Source: Vreelandella neptunia | GTDB taxonomy: Bacteria > Pseudomonadota > Gammaproteobacteria > Pseudomonadales > Halomonadaceae | DNA: 64,000 bases | Direction of reading: 5' to 3' | Assembly: GCF_034479615.1 (NCBI RefSeq) | Contig: NZ_CP140255.1 | Location: 3,968,001-4,032,000, forward strand | Shown: piece after piece, positions 17,376 to 25,462 of the stretch | Position numbering within the stretch: the first letter of the stretch is position 1 | How the letters are laid out: each line of letters starts with the position of its first letter | The notes under the pieces: model-generated | What the model saw: the letters and a program-made list of their open reading frames with translations, nothing else | Database searches by the model: none | Told to the model about the DNA's origin: nothing | Translations under genes and position numbers: made by a program

Positions 17376-17672
17376 CTATACAGAGGGATCAAACAGCTTA
17401 ACTTCGCGTATATCGACCCGCTCCCAGACACGCTCAGTCATATAAGGCTCTTGCGCCAGCCAAGCCTCTAAATCTTCTCGAGTAGCAAATCTGAAATGTG
17501 CATTTGAACCGATCATTTTACCTTCATCGTTCAGCACCACCCCACCACTTACGAAATTACCCGACCGATAGAGAGTACGGAGCCCCTCCAAGTGCGGCTC
17601 GCGACAAGCCAAGCGGCGGTTTAAGGCACCTTCATCAGTGTAATCGTAGGCGACCAACGCAAACTGCTTCAT
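17376..17672 (-). CDS. YciI-like protein
   Basis: A 98-residue protein with a single ferredoxin-like YciI/YCII domain: MKQFALVAYDYTD at the start, a conserved histidine in CREPHLEGLRTLYRSG, then SNAHFRFATREDLEAWLAQEPY and a short C-terminal strand. The family includes dehydrochlorinase-like members with a His-Asp pair, but the function of YciI itself is not settled. It is followed on the same strand by nothing close and preceded 20 bp upstream by the small membrane protein gene, so the two may be co-transcribed. Confidence 0.82.
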   Translation of the reverse strand: MKQFALVAYDYTDEGALNRRLACREPHLEGLRTLYRSGNFVSGGVVLNDEGKMIGSNAHFRFATREDLEAWLAQEPYMTERVWERVDIREVKLFDPSV

Positions 17673-17692
17673 CTACTACCCTCTTAGTGTGT

Positions 17693-18001
17693 CTACATCA
17701 TCAACCATGAAAGAATAAACAGACCCAATACGGTACGTACAATACCGCCGATTAACGAGCCACGCAGAAAAGCGCGCAAACCGCCCCACAGGATCAGCAG
17801 CCCGATTACTAAGACAGCAATGCTGAAAAAGGAATCGTTGATCCCCAGCGAGCGCGTTAGACCATCGATGAAATCGCCGAACGCACCGAAGAAGTTGGTG
17901 AAAATACCCAGCAGAAACTCCACCACCACGCGGATGGCTTCACCGATCGTTTCGCCAATTTCGTCAAAAAATCCGTTTGTCTGCATCGCGTTTGCTTGCA
18001 T
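17693..18001 (-). CDS. Small hypothetical membrane protein, 102 aa
   Basis: I do not recognise a named family. The protein has three hydrophobic stretches (about 22-45, 57-75 and 85-102) with glycine-rich turns (LILWGGLRAFLRGSLIGGI) and ends in SWLMM. It would be a small integral membrane protein. The ATG at 18001 and another at 17986 are both possible starts. It lies upstream of the YciI gene on the same strand and is divergent from the AidB-like gene across about 210 bp. Confidence 0.55.
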   Translation of the reverse strand: MQANAMQTNGFFDEIGETIGEAIRVVVEFLLGIFTNFFGAFGDFIDGLTRSLGINDSFFSIAVLVIGLLILWGGLRAFLRGSLIGGIVRTVLGLFILSWLMM

Positions 18002-18215
18002 CGATAGTAACCATGACTGAGAAGGATAAGCGGCATTGTCGGTTAAATACGCTGACTGAGCAAAGCAGGACCCATCCCTCCCCCTTTTCGCCCTCCGTTT
18101 TTAGCGACTTTTCCGTCCAGCAACTACGCTCTCATAAACGCTCCAAAATATATGAGCCGTAAAACATTAGCTGAAACAATCACCCTATATCCTCGTTACG
18201 CGCTAGGTGCCAGCT

Positions 18216-19889
18216 ATGAACCATCATTACCCCCTGGCCGATCAACTCCAAGCTAATACCCATCAGGTGGAAAACCAGCCGCCGCCGCTTGCCAATTACA
18301 ATAGCTATACGGCTGATCGCGCACTTCAGGAAGGCGTTAACCGCGAAAGCGGGTCTGACGACGATGCCCCACTCAAGACATTTGGTCAGTGGGCGGGATC
18401 CGCCGAGGCGATTGCCTTGGGTGTTGAGGCCAACCGTTACTCACCCCAGTTAGCGACCCATGACCGGCAAGGCCATCGGGTCGATTTGATCGAGTTTCAT
18501 CCCGCCTATCATCAGCTTATGCAAACGGCGATAGAGCACGGCTTGCATGCCAGCCCCTGGAGAAAACCTCAGCCCGGAGCGCATGTTAACCGTGCCGCCC
18601 GCTATTTTTTACAGGCCCAGGTAGAAGCAGGCCATGGCTGCCCGATTACCATGACCTTTGCCGCCCTGCCCGCGCTTCGCCACCAGCCCAGCTTGCTCGT
18701 AGAGTGGGGCGATAAAGTCACCGCCGCGCATTACGACCCGCGCAACGTCCCTTATTATGAGAAACAGGGCCTCACTCTCGGCATGGCAATGACCGAAAAG
18801 CAGGGCGGCTCCGATGTACGTTTGAACACCACCCGCGCCTACCCGATTGATCAAAGCGGGCCGGGTGAAGCTTTTGAGCTGGTGGGGCATAAATGGTTTG
18901 TCTCCGCGCCAATGTGCGATGCCTTTCTGGTACTCGCCCAGGCGCCCGGCGGCTTGAGCTGTTTCTTGCTGCCGCGCTGGCGGCCCGACGGCAGTAAGAA
19001 CCCGCTTCATATACAGCAGCTAAAACGTAAAATGGGCAACGTATCGAATGCTTCCAGCGAGACCGAGCTGCGGGGCGCCTTTGCCTGGATGGTGGGCGAT
19101 GAAGGACGCGGCGTGCGCACCATTATTGAGATGGTCACCATGACCCGCTACGACTGCATGATCGGATCCGCTGCCGGAATGCGCCAGGCCACCGCCCAGG
19201 CGATTCATCACGCCTCTCATCGCCATGCGTTTGGGGCTCGCCTAAGCGAGCAGCCACTGATGCAAAATGTGCTCGCTGATTTGGCCATTGAGAGCGAAGC
19301 CGCCACCACCTTAATGCTGCGCATGGCCAGAGCCATGGATCATCAGGACAACGAGCATGAGCGCCTGCTTTCGCGAATCGCCACCCCCGTCGGCAAGTAC
19401 TGGATCTGTAAGCGCACGCCCCACCACGCTTACGAAGCAATGGAGGTGATTGGCGGAAGCGGCGTCATGGAGACACACATAATGGCGCGCCTGTTCCGCG
19501 AGTCGCCCATCAACGCCATTTGGGAAGGCAGCGGAAATGTGCAGTGTTTGGATATCCTGCGTGCGATTGAAAAACAGCCCGAAGTGCTCGACGCCTACTT
19601 CGCCGAGCTTGCCAAAGCGCAGGGCGCCAATGGGCATCTTGACCGCTTTATCCACCAATTACAGCGGCAGATGCAGGATACCCAAGCGCTCCAGTACCGC
19701 GCCCGGCAGTTGGCGGACGGCATGGCCCTAGCGTTACAGGGCGCCCTGCTGGTGCAGCACGCCCCTGCCTACGTGGCTGATGCATTCTGCGCTGGACGGC
19801 TTGCCGACCGCAGTGGCCTCAATACAGGCACGCTGCCTGCCGGGCTGGATTGCGCGGCAATCATCGAGCGTGCTCAGCCCTTGGAGTAA
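18216..19889 (+). CDS. aidB: AidB-like acyl-CoA dehydrogenase-family flavoprotein
   Basis: A 557-residue protein of the AidB branch of the acyl-CoA dehydrogenases (E. coli AidB has 541). The N-terminal domain includes VENQPPPLANYN; the flavin-binding region has MAMTEKQGGSDVRLNTT and HKWFVSAPMCDAFLVLAQ. GNVSNASSETELRGAF and EVIGGSGVMETHIMARLFRE match AidB closely, and INAIWEGSGNVQCLD is the usual ACAD C-terminal motif. AidB is part of the adaptive response to DNA alkylation and binds DNA; no ada or alkB gene is visible here. GTG 18207 is an alternative start; I prefer ATG 18216. Confidence 0.88.
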   Translation: MNHHYPLADQLQANTHQVENQPPPLANYNSYTADRALQEGVNRESGSDDDAPLKTFGQWAGSAEAIALGVEANRYSPQLATHDRQGHRVDLIEFHPAYHQLMQTAIEHGLHASPWRKPQPGAHVNRAARYFLQAQVEAGHGCPITMTFAALPALRHQPSLLVEWGDKVTAAHYDPRNVPYYEKQGLTLGMAMTEKQGGSDVRLNTTRAYPIDQSGPGEAFELVGHKWFVSAPMCDAFLVLAQAPGGLSCFLLPRWRPDGSKNPLHIQQLKRKMGNVSNASSETELRGAFAWMVGDEGRGVRTIIEMVTMTRYDCMIGSAAGMRQATAQAIHHASHRHAFGARLSEQPLMQNVLADLAIESEAATTLMLRMARAMDHQDNEHERLLSRIATPVGKYWICKRTPHHAYEAMEVIGGSGVMETHIMARLFRESPINAIWEGSGNVQCLDILRAIEKQPEVLDAYFAELAKAQGANGHLDRFIHQLQRQMQDTQALQYRARQLADGMALALQGALLVQHAPAYVADAFCAGRLADRSGLNTGTLPAGLDCAAIIERAQPLE

Positions 19890-19999
19890 GCCCCGTGGAA
19901 TAAGCGTTCACGACTATGGTCGTCTTCCATGCTAAAACTGATCGCGTAAAACTAATCACATTAAAAACTGTTTAATTAAAAGCCAGCAGCAATGTAATA

Positions 20000-20195
20000 G
20001 CGGGAGAGCTTGGCGCATCGCTAGCGATGACGCCAGCGCCGAAGGAGCAACAGCCCCGGAAACTCTCAGGCAACCGGACCGCTATCACCATCACTTTCCG
20101 AAGAGCGGCTGATGACTGCGTCACTCAGCCCACCGAAGGAGCAAGCGCCCCTCACGGATGCGCGAATCTCTCAGGTTCCATGACGGAAGGGGTAC
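20000..20195 (+). ncRNA. Tandem glycine riboswitch
   Basis: Two glycine aptamers in series. The first (about 20000-20084) has GGGAGAG, CGCCGAAGGAGCAA, then ACTCTCAGGCAA and GGACCGC. The second (about 20094-20195) has GAAGAGC, CACCGAAGGAGCAA, then AATCTCTCAGG, closed by a P1-like pairing of tttccg with cggaag. This is the cooperative double-aptamer form known upstream of glycine-cleavage and glycine-transport genes. It ends about 60 bp before the DadA-type gene start, so glycine most likely controls that gene and perhaps the TRAP genes after it. The switching mechanism (translation or transcription) is not clear from the sequence. Confidence 0.93.
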
Positions 20196-20256
20196 GCCCA
20201 GCAGTAGCTACGCCGTTAGGCGGGATCCCCGACGCTCATACAATCTGGAGAGAGTT

Positions 20257-21519
20257 ATGCAACGCATTGCCGTTATCGGTGGTGGTATCACCGGCATTAC
20301 CAGCGCCTACGCCCTGGCCAAACGTGGCTATGACGTCACCGTCTTTGAAAAGCATCGCTACGCCGCCATGGAAACCTCATTCGCCAACGGCGGCCAGCTA
20401 TCGGCCTCCAATGCCGAAGTGTGGAACCACTGGCCAACCGTGATCAAGGGCCTGCGCTGGATGCTCAGAAACGACGCCCCGCTACTGGTCAATCCCCGCC
20501 CAAGCTGGCACAAGCTCAGTTGGTTTGGCGAGTTTATCGCCTCGATCCCCCGCTACGCTGCCAACACTACCGAAACCGCCCGCCTGGCCATTGCCGCCCG
20601 AGAGCACCTGTTTCAGTGGGCAAAAGACGAGCAGATCGATTTTGACCTCAAGCAGAAAGGGATTTTGCATATCTACCGCGATAAAGCGGGCTATGACCAC
20701 GCCGCCAAGGTATCGCAGCTGCTTAGCAAAGGCGGACTGGAGCGCCGGGCGGTCACCCCCGACGAGATGCGCGCCATCGAACCTACTCTGGCGGGCAGCT
20801 ACTACGGCGGCTTCTATACCGAAAGCGATGCCACCGGCGATATTCATAAGTTTACCCACGGCCTGGCTCAAGCCGCCGAGCGCCGCGGCGTAACGCTTAA
20901 ATATGGCCACAGCGTGCAGGATATCGGCGCGGACGAACAGCACGCCTGGATCACCGCCACCCTTGAAGGCGAGGCTAACGCTGAACCGGTGCGCGAAACC
21001 TTTGATAGCGTGGTGGTATGCGCAGGCGTAGGCAGCCGCGCCCTGGCCGCCAAGCTGGGCGACAGGGTCAATATCTACCCGGTAAAGGGCTATTCGATCA
21101 CCGTGCAGCTTGATGATGCCGCCTCACAGCAGGCAGCCCCCACCGTGAGTCTGCTGGATGACGAAACCAAGTTGGTGACCAGCCGCCTGGGCGATGACCG
21201 CTTCCGTATCGCCGGCACCGCCGAGTTTAACGGCTATAACCGCGATATCCGCGACAACCGTATCCGCCCGCTAATCCGCTGGGTGGAAGAGTGCTTCCCC
21301 GGCGTCAGCACCCGCCGCGTAGTGCCCTGGGCGGGGCTGCGCCCGATGCTCCCCAACATGCTGCCCAAAGTCGGCCCCGGCAAACTGCCCACGGTGTTCT
21401 ACAACACCGGCCACGGCCACCTGGGCTGGACGCTCTCCGCCATCACCGCGGATATGCTGGCGGATGCAGTACAGGATAAAAACGTCCACTCTCAGCAAGC
21501 CACCAAATCGATAATCTAG
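20257..21519 (+). CDS. dadA: D-amino acid dehydrogenase (DadA-type) FAD oxidoreductase
   Basis: A 420-residue flavoprotein of the DAO/DadA family, starting RIAVIGGGITGITSAYALA (the dinucleotide-binding GxGxxG) and followed by ETSFANGGQLSASNAEVW, a DadA hallmark. FYTESDATGDIHKFTHGLA and the C-terminal GLRPMLPNMLPKVG and NTGHGHLGWTLS are also typical. It would oxidise D-amino acids, and possibly glycine, to 2-oxo acids and ammonia, passing electrons to the respiratory chain. GGAGAGA selects ATG 20257; the in-frame start at 20158 lies inside the riboswitch. Placement behind a glycine riboswitch suggests glycine is substrate or signal. The linked VanX-type peptidase would supply D-alanine. Confidence 0.87.
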   Translation: MQRIAVIGGGITGITSAYALAKRGYDVTVFEKHRYAAMETSFANGGQLSASNAEVWNHWPTVIKGLRWMLRNDAPLLVNPRPSWHKLSWFGEFIASIPRYAANTTETARLAIAAREHLFQWAKDEQIDFDLKQKGILHIYRDKAGYDHAAKVSQLLSKGGLERRAVTPDEMRAIEPTLAGSYYGGFYTESDATGDIHKFTHGLAQAAERRGVTLKYGHSVQDIGADEQHAWITATLEGEANAEPVRETFDSVVVCAGVGSRALAAKLGDRVNIYPVKGYSITVQLDDAASQQAAPTVSLLDDETKLVTSRLGDDRFRIAGTAEFNGYNRDIRDNRIRPLIRWVEECFPGVSTRRVVPWAGLRPMLPNMLPKVGPGKLPTVFYNTGHGHLGWTLSAITADMLADAVQDKNVHSQQATKSII

Positions 21520-21578
21520 ACCCAACACAACAACCGCGCTTGCTGTGATCCTCCGAAAAGGTTCGCTCAGGCGCGGCT

Positions 21579-21612
21579 TTAGGTATTGCATAGTCAACAC
21601 ATCAATACCTAA
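21579..21612. promoter_or_regulatory. Perfect 10-bp inverted repeat upstream of the TRAP operon
   Basis: The arms ttaggtattg (21579-21588) and caatacctaa (21603-21612) match exactly around a 14-nt loop, 83 bp before the dctP-like start. It may be an operator for the TRAP genes or an mRNA hairpin between dadA and dctP. It lacks a T-tract, so it is not a plain terminator. Confidence 0.45.
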
Positions 21613-21695
21613 TCTTCCAGTAGGCACTCCTTAATAAATCCAATAACACGCCCATAGCGCCCCGTAGCTCACGACAATAAACCAGGAGACTGACT

Positions 21696-22760
21696 ATGTT
21701 TAAACAACGTGCGCTTACTCAACCTACATTGATTCAACGCTTTTCACTCAAGCAACTCATCTCAGCTTGCCTGCTTGGCTCTGCCTTGATGGTGGGCAAT
21801 TCTTTCGCGGCGACCACGGTTAATCTGAGTTACAACGGTGCCCCAGATCCCGAGAAGAATGCTGTCCATGTCTTTGCAGAGAATCTTAAAACGTTGGTAG
21901 ACGAGAAAACCGACGGTGAGATCCAGCTTGAGCTCTACCCAAACAGCATGCTGGGCGAAGAGCAGGAGCGCATGGAACAGACCATGAGCACGCCGATACT
22001 CAACGTGGCATCATTTGCGGGTGTTTCTCCACTTGTTGATGAGATCTTTGTCAGCGCTATTCCGTTTCTGTTCGACGACTTTGCGGCGGCGCGTAGCTTT
22101 TTCGACGAGGGCGAGTATTGGCAGGAAGTCAGCAATGCTCTGCAGGAGCGTGCCGGTATCGATATGCTGGCGGTCGTAGAAGAGGGGGGCTTTTTGGCAT
22201 TCACCAACAACGAAAGACCTATCAGCCACCCTGACGACTTCGAAGGGCTGCGCTTCCGGGCCATGGATCCCAGCCAGGTAGCCCTCTATGAATCCTTCGG
22301 TGCCTCCGGTACGCCGATTCCCTGGACAGAGACCTATATGGCGCTGCGCACGGGGGTAGCGGACGGCCAGATGAACCCACCAATGTATATCATTCTAGGC
22401 AGCCTCTTTGAGGTGCAGGACTACCTGACCCTGGCCAATATCCAGTACTCCAACCAATTTCTGGTAGGCAACAGCGACATGATCGCAGGCTGGGACGATG
22501 AGCTTCGTAGCGACTTTATGGAGGCCGTCGCCGAAGCCAATCACAATGCCCGTGAGCATAACGAGGACCAGGTCGAGGCGCGTATCGCCTACCTGGAAGA
22601 GCAAGGCATGGAAGTGATCCGCCCCTCTGAAGAGGAGCTCACCGCTTTCCGTGATATTGGTCAACCCGCCTACCTTGAGTGGCTCGGAGAGCGTGATATC
22701 GAGCAGCGCTGGATTGAAATGGCGCTGGAAGATGCGGGCATGAGCGAACTTCTCGACTAA
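21696..22760 (+). CDS. TRAP transporter solute-binding protein (DctP family)
   Basis: A 354-residue periplasmic binding protein. A long signal peptide with a hydrophobic core near residues 26-40 ends at about SFA-ATT. The mature part has the DctP hallmark FRAMDPSQVALYESFGA, with the arginine that clamps the substrate carboxylate, then PWTETYMALRTGVADGQMNP. CAGGAGA precedes the ATG. It heads a dctP-Q-M set between the DadA-type and VanX-type genes. A D-amino acid, glycine derivative or murein-type peptide ligand is suggested by context only. Confidence 0.9.
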   Translation: MFKQRALTQPTLIQRFSLKQLISACLLGSALMVGNSFAATTVNLSYNGAPDPEKNAVHVFAENLKTLVDEKTDGEIQLELYPNSMLGEEQERMEQTMSTPILNVASFAGVSPLVDEIFVSAIPFLFDDFAAARSFFDEGEYWQEVSNALQERAGIDMLAVVEEGGFLAFTNNERPISHPDDFEGLRFRAMDPSQVALYESFGASGTPIPWTETYMALRTGVADGQMNPPMYIILGSLFEVQDYLTLANIQYSNQFLVGNSDMIAGWDDELRSDFMEAVAEANHNAREHNEDQVEARIAYLEEQGMEVIRPSEEELTAFRDIGQPAYLEWLGERDIEQRWIEMALEDAGMSELLD

Positions 22761-22786
22761 CGGCTGCTAACAGCATTGCAACGACA

Positions 22787-22815
22787 GGGGCTGGCACCTA
22801 CCGGCCCCCATTTTT
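22787..22815 (+). terminator. Intra-operon hairpin with T-run between dctP and dctQ
   Basis: The stem ggggctgg (22787-22794) and ccggcccc (22801-22808), with one G-U pair in RNA, is followed by catttttc. It lies between the binding-protein and small-permease genes. An attenuating hairpin here would keep the binding protein in excess over the membrane subunits. Confidence 0.65.
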
Positions 22816-22837
22816 CTGTGCTTCATAGAAGGCTGCT

Positions 22838-23329
22838 ATGTTTAATACGCTTCGATCCCGTCTTTTGGCGATCAGCCGCCCGGTTACCCTGACCCTGGCT
22901 GGCGCGCTGCTATCCCTCAATGCTGCGGCCATATTGTATGGTGTGTTTGCCCGCTACATCGCTGGTGGCGCACCTATCTGGACAGATGAGCTATCGCGAT
23001 TTTTGATTATTGCCACCGTGATGGTCGCGGCTGGCGCCGTCTGGTCGGAAGGGGGGCACATGCGTGTTGGCCTGTTGGAGAAGCTGCTGCCATCCCCCTT
23101 CGCGCGTTTGCTGAACGTGTACCAGTGGCTGCTCACCCTACTGATTGCAGCGGGGGGTGCCTGGGTCAGCTATCGCTATGCGCTCTCGGTCAGCATGTTT
23201 ACCACGTCAGGGCTTGGCATTAGCCGTACGGTGCCCCTTCTCTCGCTACCCGTTGGCTTTTTACTACTGGCTTGGCATGCGCTTCTCTATGGCCCCGCGC
23301 CGCTCAAGACCGTTGAGGACCCTTTATGA
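22838..23329 (+). CDS. TRAP transporter small permease (DctQ family)
   Basis: A 163-residue protein with four predicted membrane helices. FARYIAGGAPIWTDELSRFLII (here about 38-58) carries the W-x-x-E motif of DctQ proteins, and SEGGHMRVGLLEKLLP follows the second helix. It partners with DctM to form the membrane part of the TRAP transporter. Its C-terminus reads LKTVEDPL and lies in the first copy of a triple 23-bp repeat. Its TGA overlaps the ATG of an eight-codon mini-ORF. Confidence 0.88.
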   Translation: MFNTLRSRLLAISRPVTLTLAGALLSLNAAAILYGVFARYIAGGAPIWTDELSRFLIIATVMVAAGAVWSEGGHMRVGLLEKLLPSPFARLLNVYQWLLTLLIAAGGAWVSYRYALSVSMFTTSGLGISRTVPLLSLPVGFLLLAWHALLYGPAPLKTVEDPL

Positions 23330-23374
23330 AGACCGTTGAGGACTCTCTATGAAGACCGTTGAGGACTCCTTATG
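23306..23374 (+). repeat. Three tandem 23-bp repeats across the dctQ-dctM junction
   Basis: Three head-to-tail copies (23306-23328, 23329-23351, 23352-23374) share the core aagaccgttgaggac and end in (t)atg, with only a few differences in between. The first copy encodes the end of DctQ and the last ends in the DctM start codon. Each copy carries its own GAGGA ribosome-site-like run and an ATGA stop-start overlap. Confidence 0.93.
23326..23352 (+). CDS. Mini-ORF MKTVEDSL, first copy
   Basis: An eight-codon frame made by the tandem repeat. Its ATG overlaps the DctQ stop (ATGA) and its own TGA overlaps the start of the next mini-ORF. The peptide repeats the DctQ C-terminus (KTVEDPL). It is best read as a coupling device or a by-product of duplication, not as a functional peptide. 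Translation is not shown. Confidence 0.35.
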   Translation: MKTVEDSL

Positions 23375-23375
23375 A
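23349..23375 (+). CDS. Mini-ORF MKTVEDSL, second copy
   Basis: The second eight-codon frame encodes the same peptide as the first. Its TGA overlaps the DctM ATG, so stop-start overlaps run without a break from DctQ to DctM. GAGGA lies about ten bases before the DctM start, inside this frame. Confidence 0.35.
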   Translation: MKTVEDSL

Positions 23376-24646
23376 TTTTAACTATGCTGGCGGTGTTCCT
23401 AGGCCACGTTTTGCTTGGGCTGCCTCTGTTTATAGCGCTGCTGACCACCGCGATAGTGGGCTTTCTGTTTGTCGACCCCTCGATGATCCCTCGTATGCTG
23501 CCCCAGCAATTCTTTAGCGGTATCAATGTGTTCTCCCTGATGGCGATTCCACTGTTCATCTTTGCAGGCAACCTGATGAACGTCAGCGGCTTAACCGAAC
23601 GCTTGATGGGGCTCGCCCGCCTGATGGTAGGGCATTTGCGGGGCGGCATGGGTCATGTCAATGTGGTTTCAAGCGTATTCTTCGCAGGCGTCAACGGCTC
23701 AGCGGTGGCGGACACCTCGGCATTGGGATCGCTTTTAGTACCTGCCATGGAGAAGGAGGGCTACTCACGGGCCTTTGCCGCTGGGTTGACCGCCGGCAGT
23801 TCGATGATCGGCCCGATTATTCCACCCAGTATCTTTATGATTCTCTACGCCTCACTGACCAACACCTCGGTAGGCGATCTATTCCTGGCAGGCGTCGTGC
23901 CGGGGCTGCTACTGGGCGTTGCCTTTATGGGCATGAACGCTTGGTATGCCTGGCGCCACCGGTTGCCCAAAAGTGGTCAGTTGCCCTCACTCGGCCAACT
24001 TGGCATAGCCTTCGTAGCCGCCCTGCCTGCACTTATCGCCCCCTTCATTATCGTTGCGGGCATCGTGCTGGGCTTTGTAACGCCGACCGAGTCGGGCGCG
24101 TTGACAGCGCTGTATGTGGCCCTATGTGGCTTCGTGCTGGGAGGGTTACGTCTTCAAGAGTGCTGGCAAGCTATCGTCGATACGGCGCGCTTAACCTCAG
24201 CGATTTTTCTCATCATGGCAGCCTCGGCGACGATTAGCTGGCTGCTCTCCTATGCGCAGGTGCCCGCGCAATTTGTCTCGCTGTTATCCCCTTACATAGA
24301 TAACGCCGTATTAATCCTACTGCTACTTAGTGCCATTACCTTTATAACGGGCATGTTTATGGAAGAGGTGTCGGCGTTGATGCTACTGACGCCTATCTTT
24401 GCACCAGTGGCCATGATGGCGGGTATCGATCCCATTCACCTGGGCGTCATCATCACGCTGAACATTACCATTGCGTTAATCACGCCACCCTTGGGCGCCT
24501 GTGTATTCGTGGCCGCCGCGGTTAGTCGGCTTGAGATAGTGTCGCTATTTAGAACCATTTGGCCCTTTGTGCTGACGGCGATTGCGGTACTTATTCTACT
24601 CATTCTTTTTCCATCGCTGACGCTTTGGCTGCCTACGCAATTTTGA
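23372..24646 (+). CDS. TRAP transporter large permease (DctM family)
   Basis: A 424-residue polytopic membrane protein with about 12 hydrophobic segments. Typical DctM motifs include NVFSLMAIPLFIFAGNLM, GGMGHVNVVSSVFFAGVNGSA and GPIIPPSIFMILYA, and TPTESGALTALYVAL in the middle. NITIALITPPLGACVFVAAA lies near the C-terminus. It carries out sodium-driven substrate transport together with DctQ. Its start codon ends the third copy of the 23-bp repeat, so its translation is probably coupled to the upstream frames. Confidence 0.92.
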   Translation: MILTMLAVFLGHVLLGLPLFIALLTTAIVGFLFVDPSMIPRMLPQQFFSGINVFSLMAIPLFIFAGNLMNVSGLTERLMGLARLMVGHLRGGMGHVNVVSSVFFAGVNGSAVADTSALGSLLVPAMEKEGYSRAFAAGLTAGSSMIGPIIPPSIFMILYASLTNTSVGDLFLAGVVPGLLLGVAFMGMNAWYAWRHRLPKSGQLPSLGQLGIAFVAALPALIAPFIIVAGIVLGFVTPTESGALTALYVALCGFVLGGLRLQECWQAIVDTARLTSAIFLIMAASATISWLLSYAQVPAQFVSLLSPYIDNAVLILLLLSAITFITGMFMEEVSALMLLTPIFAPVAMMAGIDPIHLGVIITLNITIALITPPLGACVFVAAAVSRLEIVSLFRTIWPFVLTAIAVLILLILFPSLTLWLPTQF

Positions 24647-24690
24647 CAATCAGTTTTAATAACCTGGTTTTGATAACCAGCTTGGATAAC

Positions 24691-25455
24691 ATGATGCCTT
24701 TGAACACACTATTGAAGGCCTTGCCGCCTATCCCCAGCCACCCTGCCCCCTGCTGGGAAAAGCTGCGCCGTGCGCCCATTAAATATAACGGCGAGCGCCT
24801 GGTACCGATGAGCCTCGCCCCGGCACCGGTCAGCGTGTTCCCCGCCTATGCTAGGCTGGGCATTCCAGGTGCAGTACCGGAGTGTTTCGTTCGTGAGGGG
24901 GTTTATCGCGCGCTACTCGCTGCAGCACGCAGCTTACCCGACGGCATCGGTTTAATCGTACTAGATGGCTGGCGGCCATGGCGGGTGCAGCAGTACTTGT
25001 TTGATACCCTTAATGAAGCCATCCACCACCACCATCCAGATCTCAGCGAAGCGGAGCTATTGGAACGCACGCGGGAGTTCGTATCGGTACCCAGCCGCGA
25101 CCCTTTAGCCCCCAGCCCGCACCTCACCGGCGGCGCCGTCGATGTCACGCTCTGTGATGCCGATGGCCTGCCGCTGGATATGGGCACCCTATTTGATGAA
25201 GCGATTCCCGCCTCCCATAGCGACTATTTCGAAACGCTGGAAATGCTTACCCCGCAGCAACATAAGGCGCGGGATAACCGCCGCCTGCTGTATCACACCC
25301 TGCATCAACAAGGCTTCACCAACCTACCCAGCGAATGGTGGCACTTCGATTACGGTGATCAATTATGGGCCTACTACGGAGCGCATGATCATGCGCACTA
25401 CGGCCCGGCAGAGCTGGATACCATTGAGAACCGCTGGCGCAGGCAGTTGGGGTAA
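24691..25455 (+). CDS. VanX-type D-Ala-D-Ala dipeptidase
   Basis: A 254-residue zinc peptidase of the M15D/VanX family. The motifs are LDGWRPWRVQQYLF (active-site arginine), SPHLTGGAVDVTLCDADG (zinc-binding His and Asp) and PSEWWHFDYGDQ (catalytic Glu and the third zinc ligand). No signal peptide is visible, so it should act in the cytoplasm, as DdpX does in E. coli. It follows the TRAP permease by 44 bp; GGATAAC lies before ATG 24691. With the DadA-type enzyme upstream it could release D-alanine from an imported murein-derived dipeptide for oxidation. Nothing suggests vancomycin resistance (no VanA or VanH). Confidence 0.85.
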   Translation: MMPLNTLLKALPPIPSHPAPCWEKLRRAPIKYNGERLVPMSLAPAPVSVFPAYARLGIPGAVPECFVREGVYRALLAAARSLPDGIGLIVLDGWRPWRVQQYLFDTLNEAIHHHHPDLSEAELLERTREFVSVPSRDPLAPSPHLTGGAVDVTLCDADGLPLDMGTLFDEAIPASHSDYFETLEMLTPQQHKARDNRRLLYHTLHQQGFTNLPSEWWHFDYGDQLWAYYGAHDHAHYGPAELDTIENRWRRQLG

Positions 25456-25462
25456 TTATTAG

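Noticed and set aside
20027-20443. Plus-strand frame of 138 codons starting in the riboswitch region
   Set aside because: It overlaps the glycine riboswitch and the start of the DadA-type gene in another frame and shows no protein features.
24691-25455. Vancomycin-type resistance from the VanX-like gene
   Set aside because: There is no VanH, VanA or VanRS gene nearby, and VanX-type dipeptidases are common in Gram-negative bacteria as DdpX for murein dipeptide salvage.
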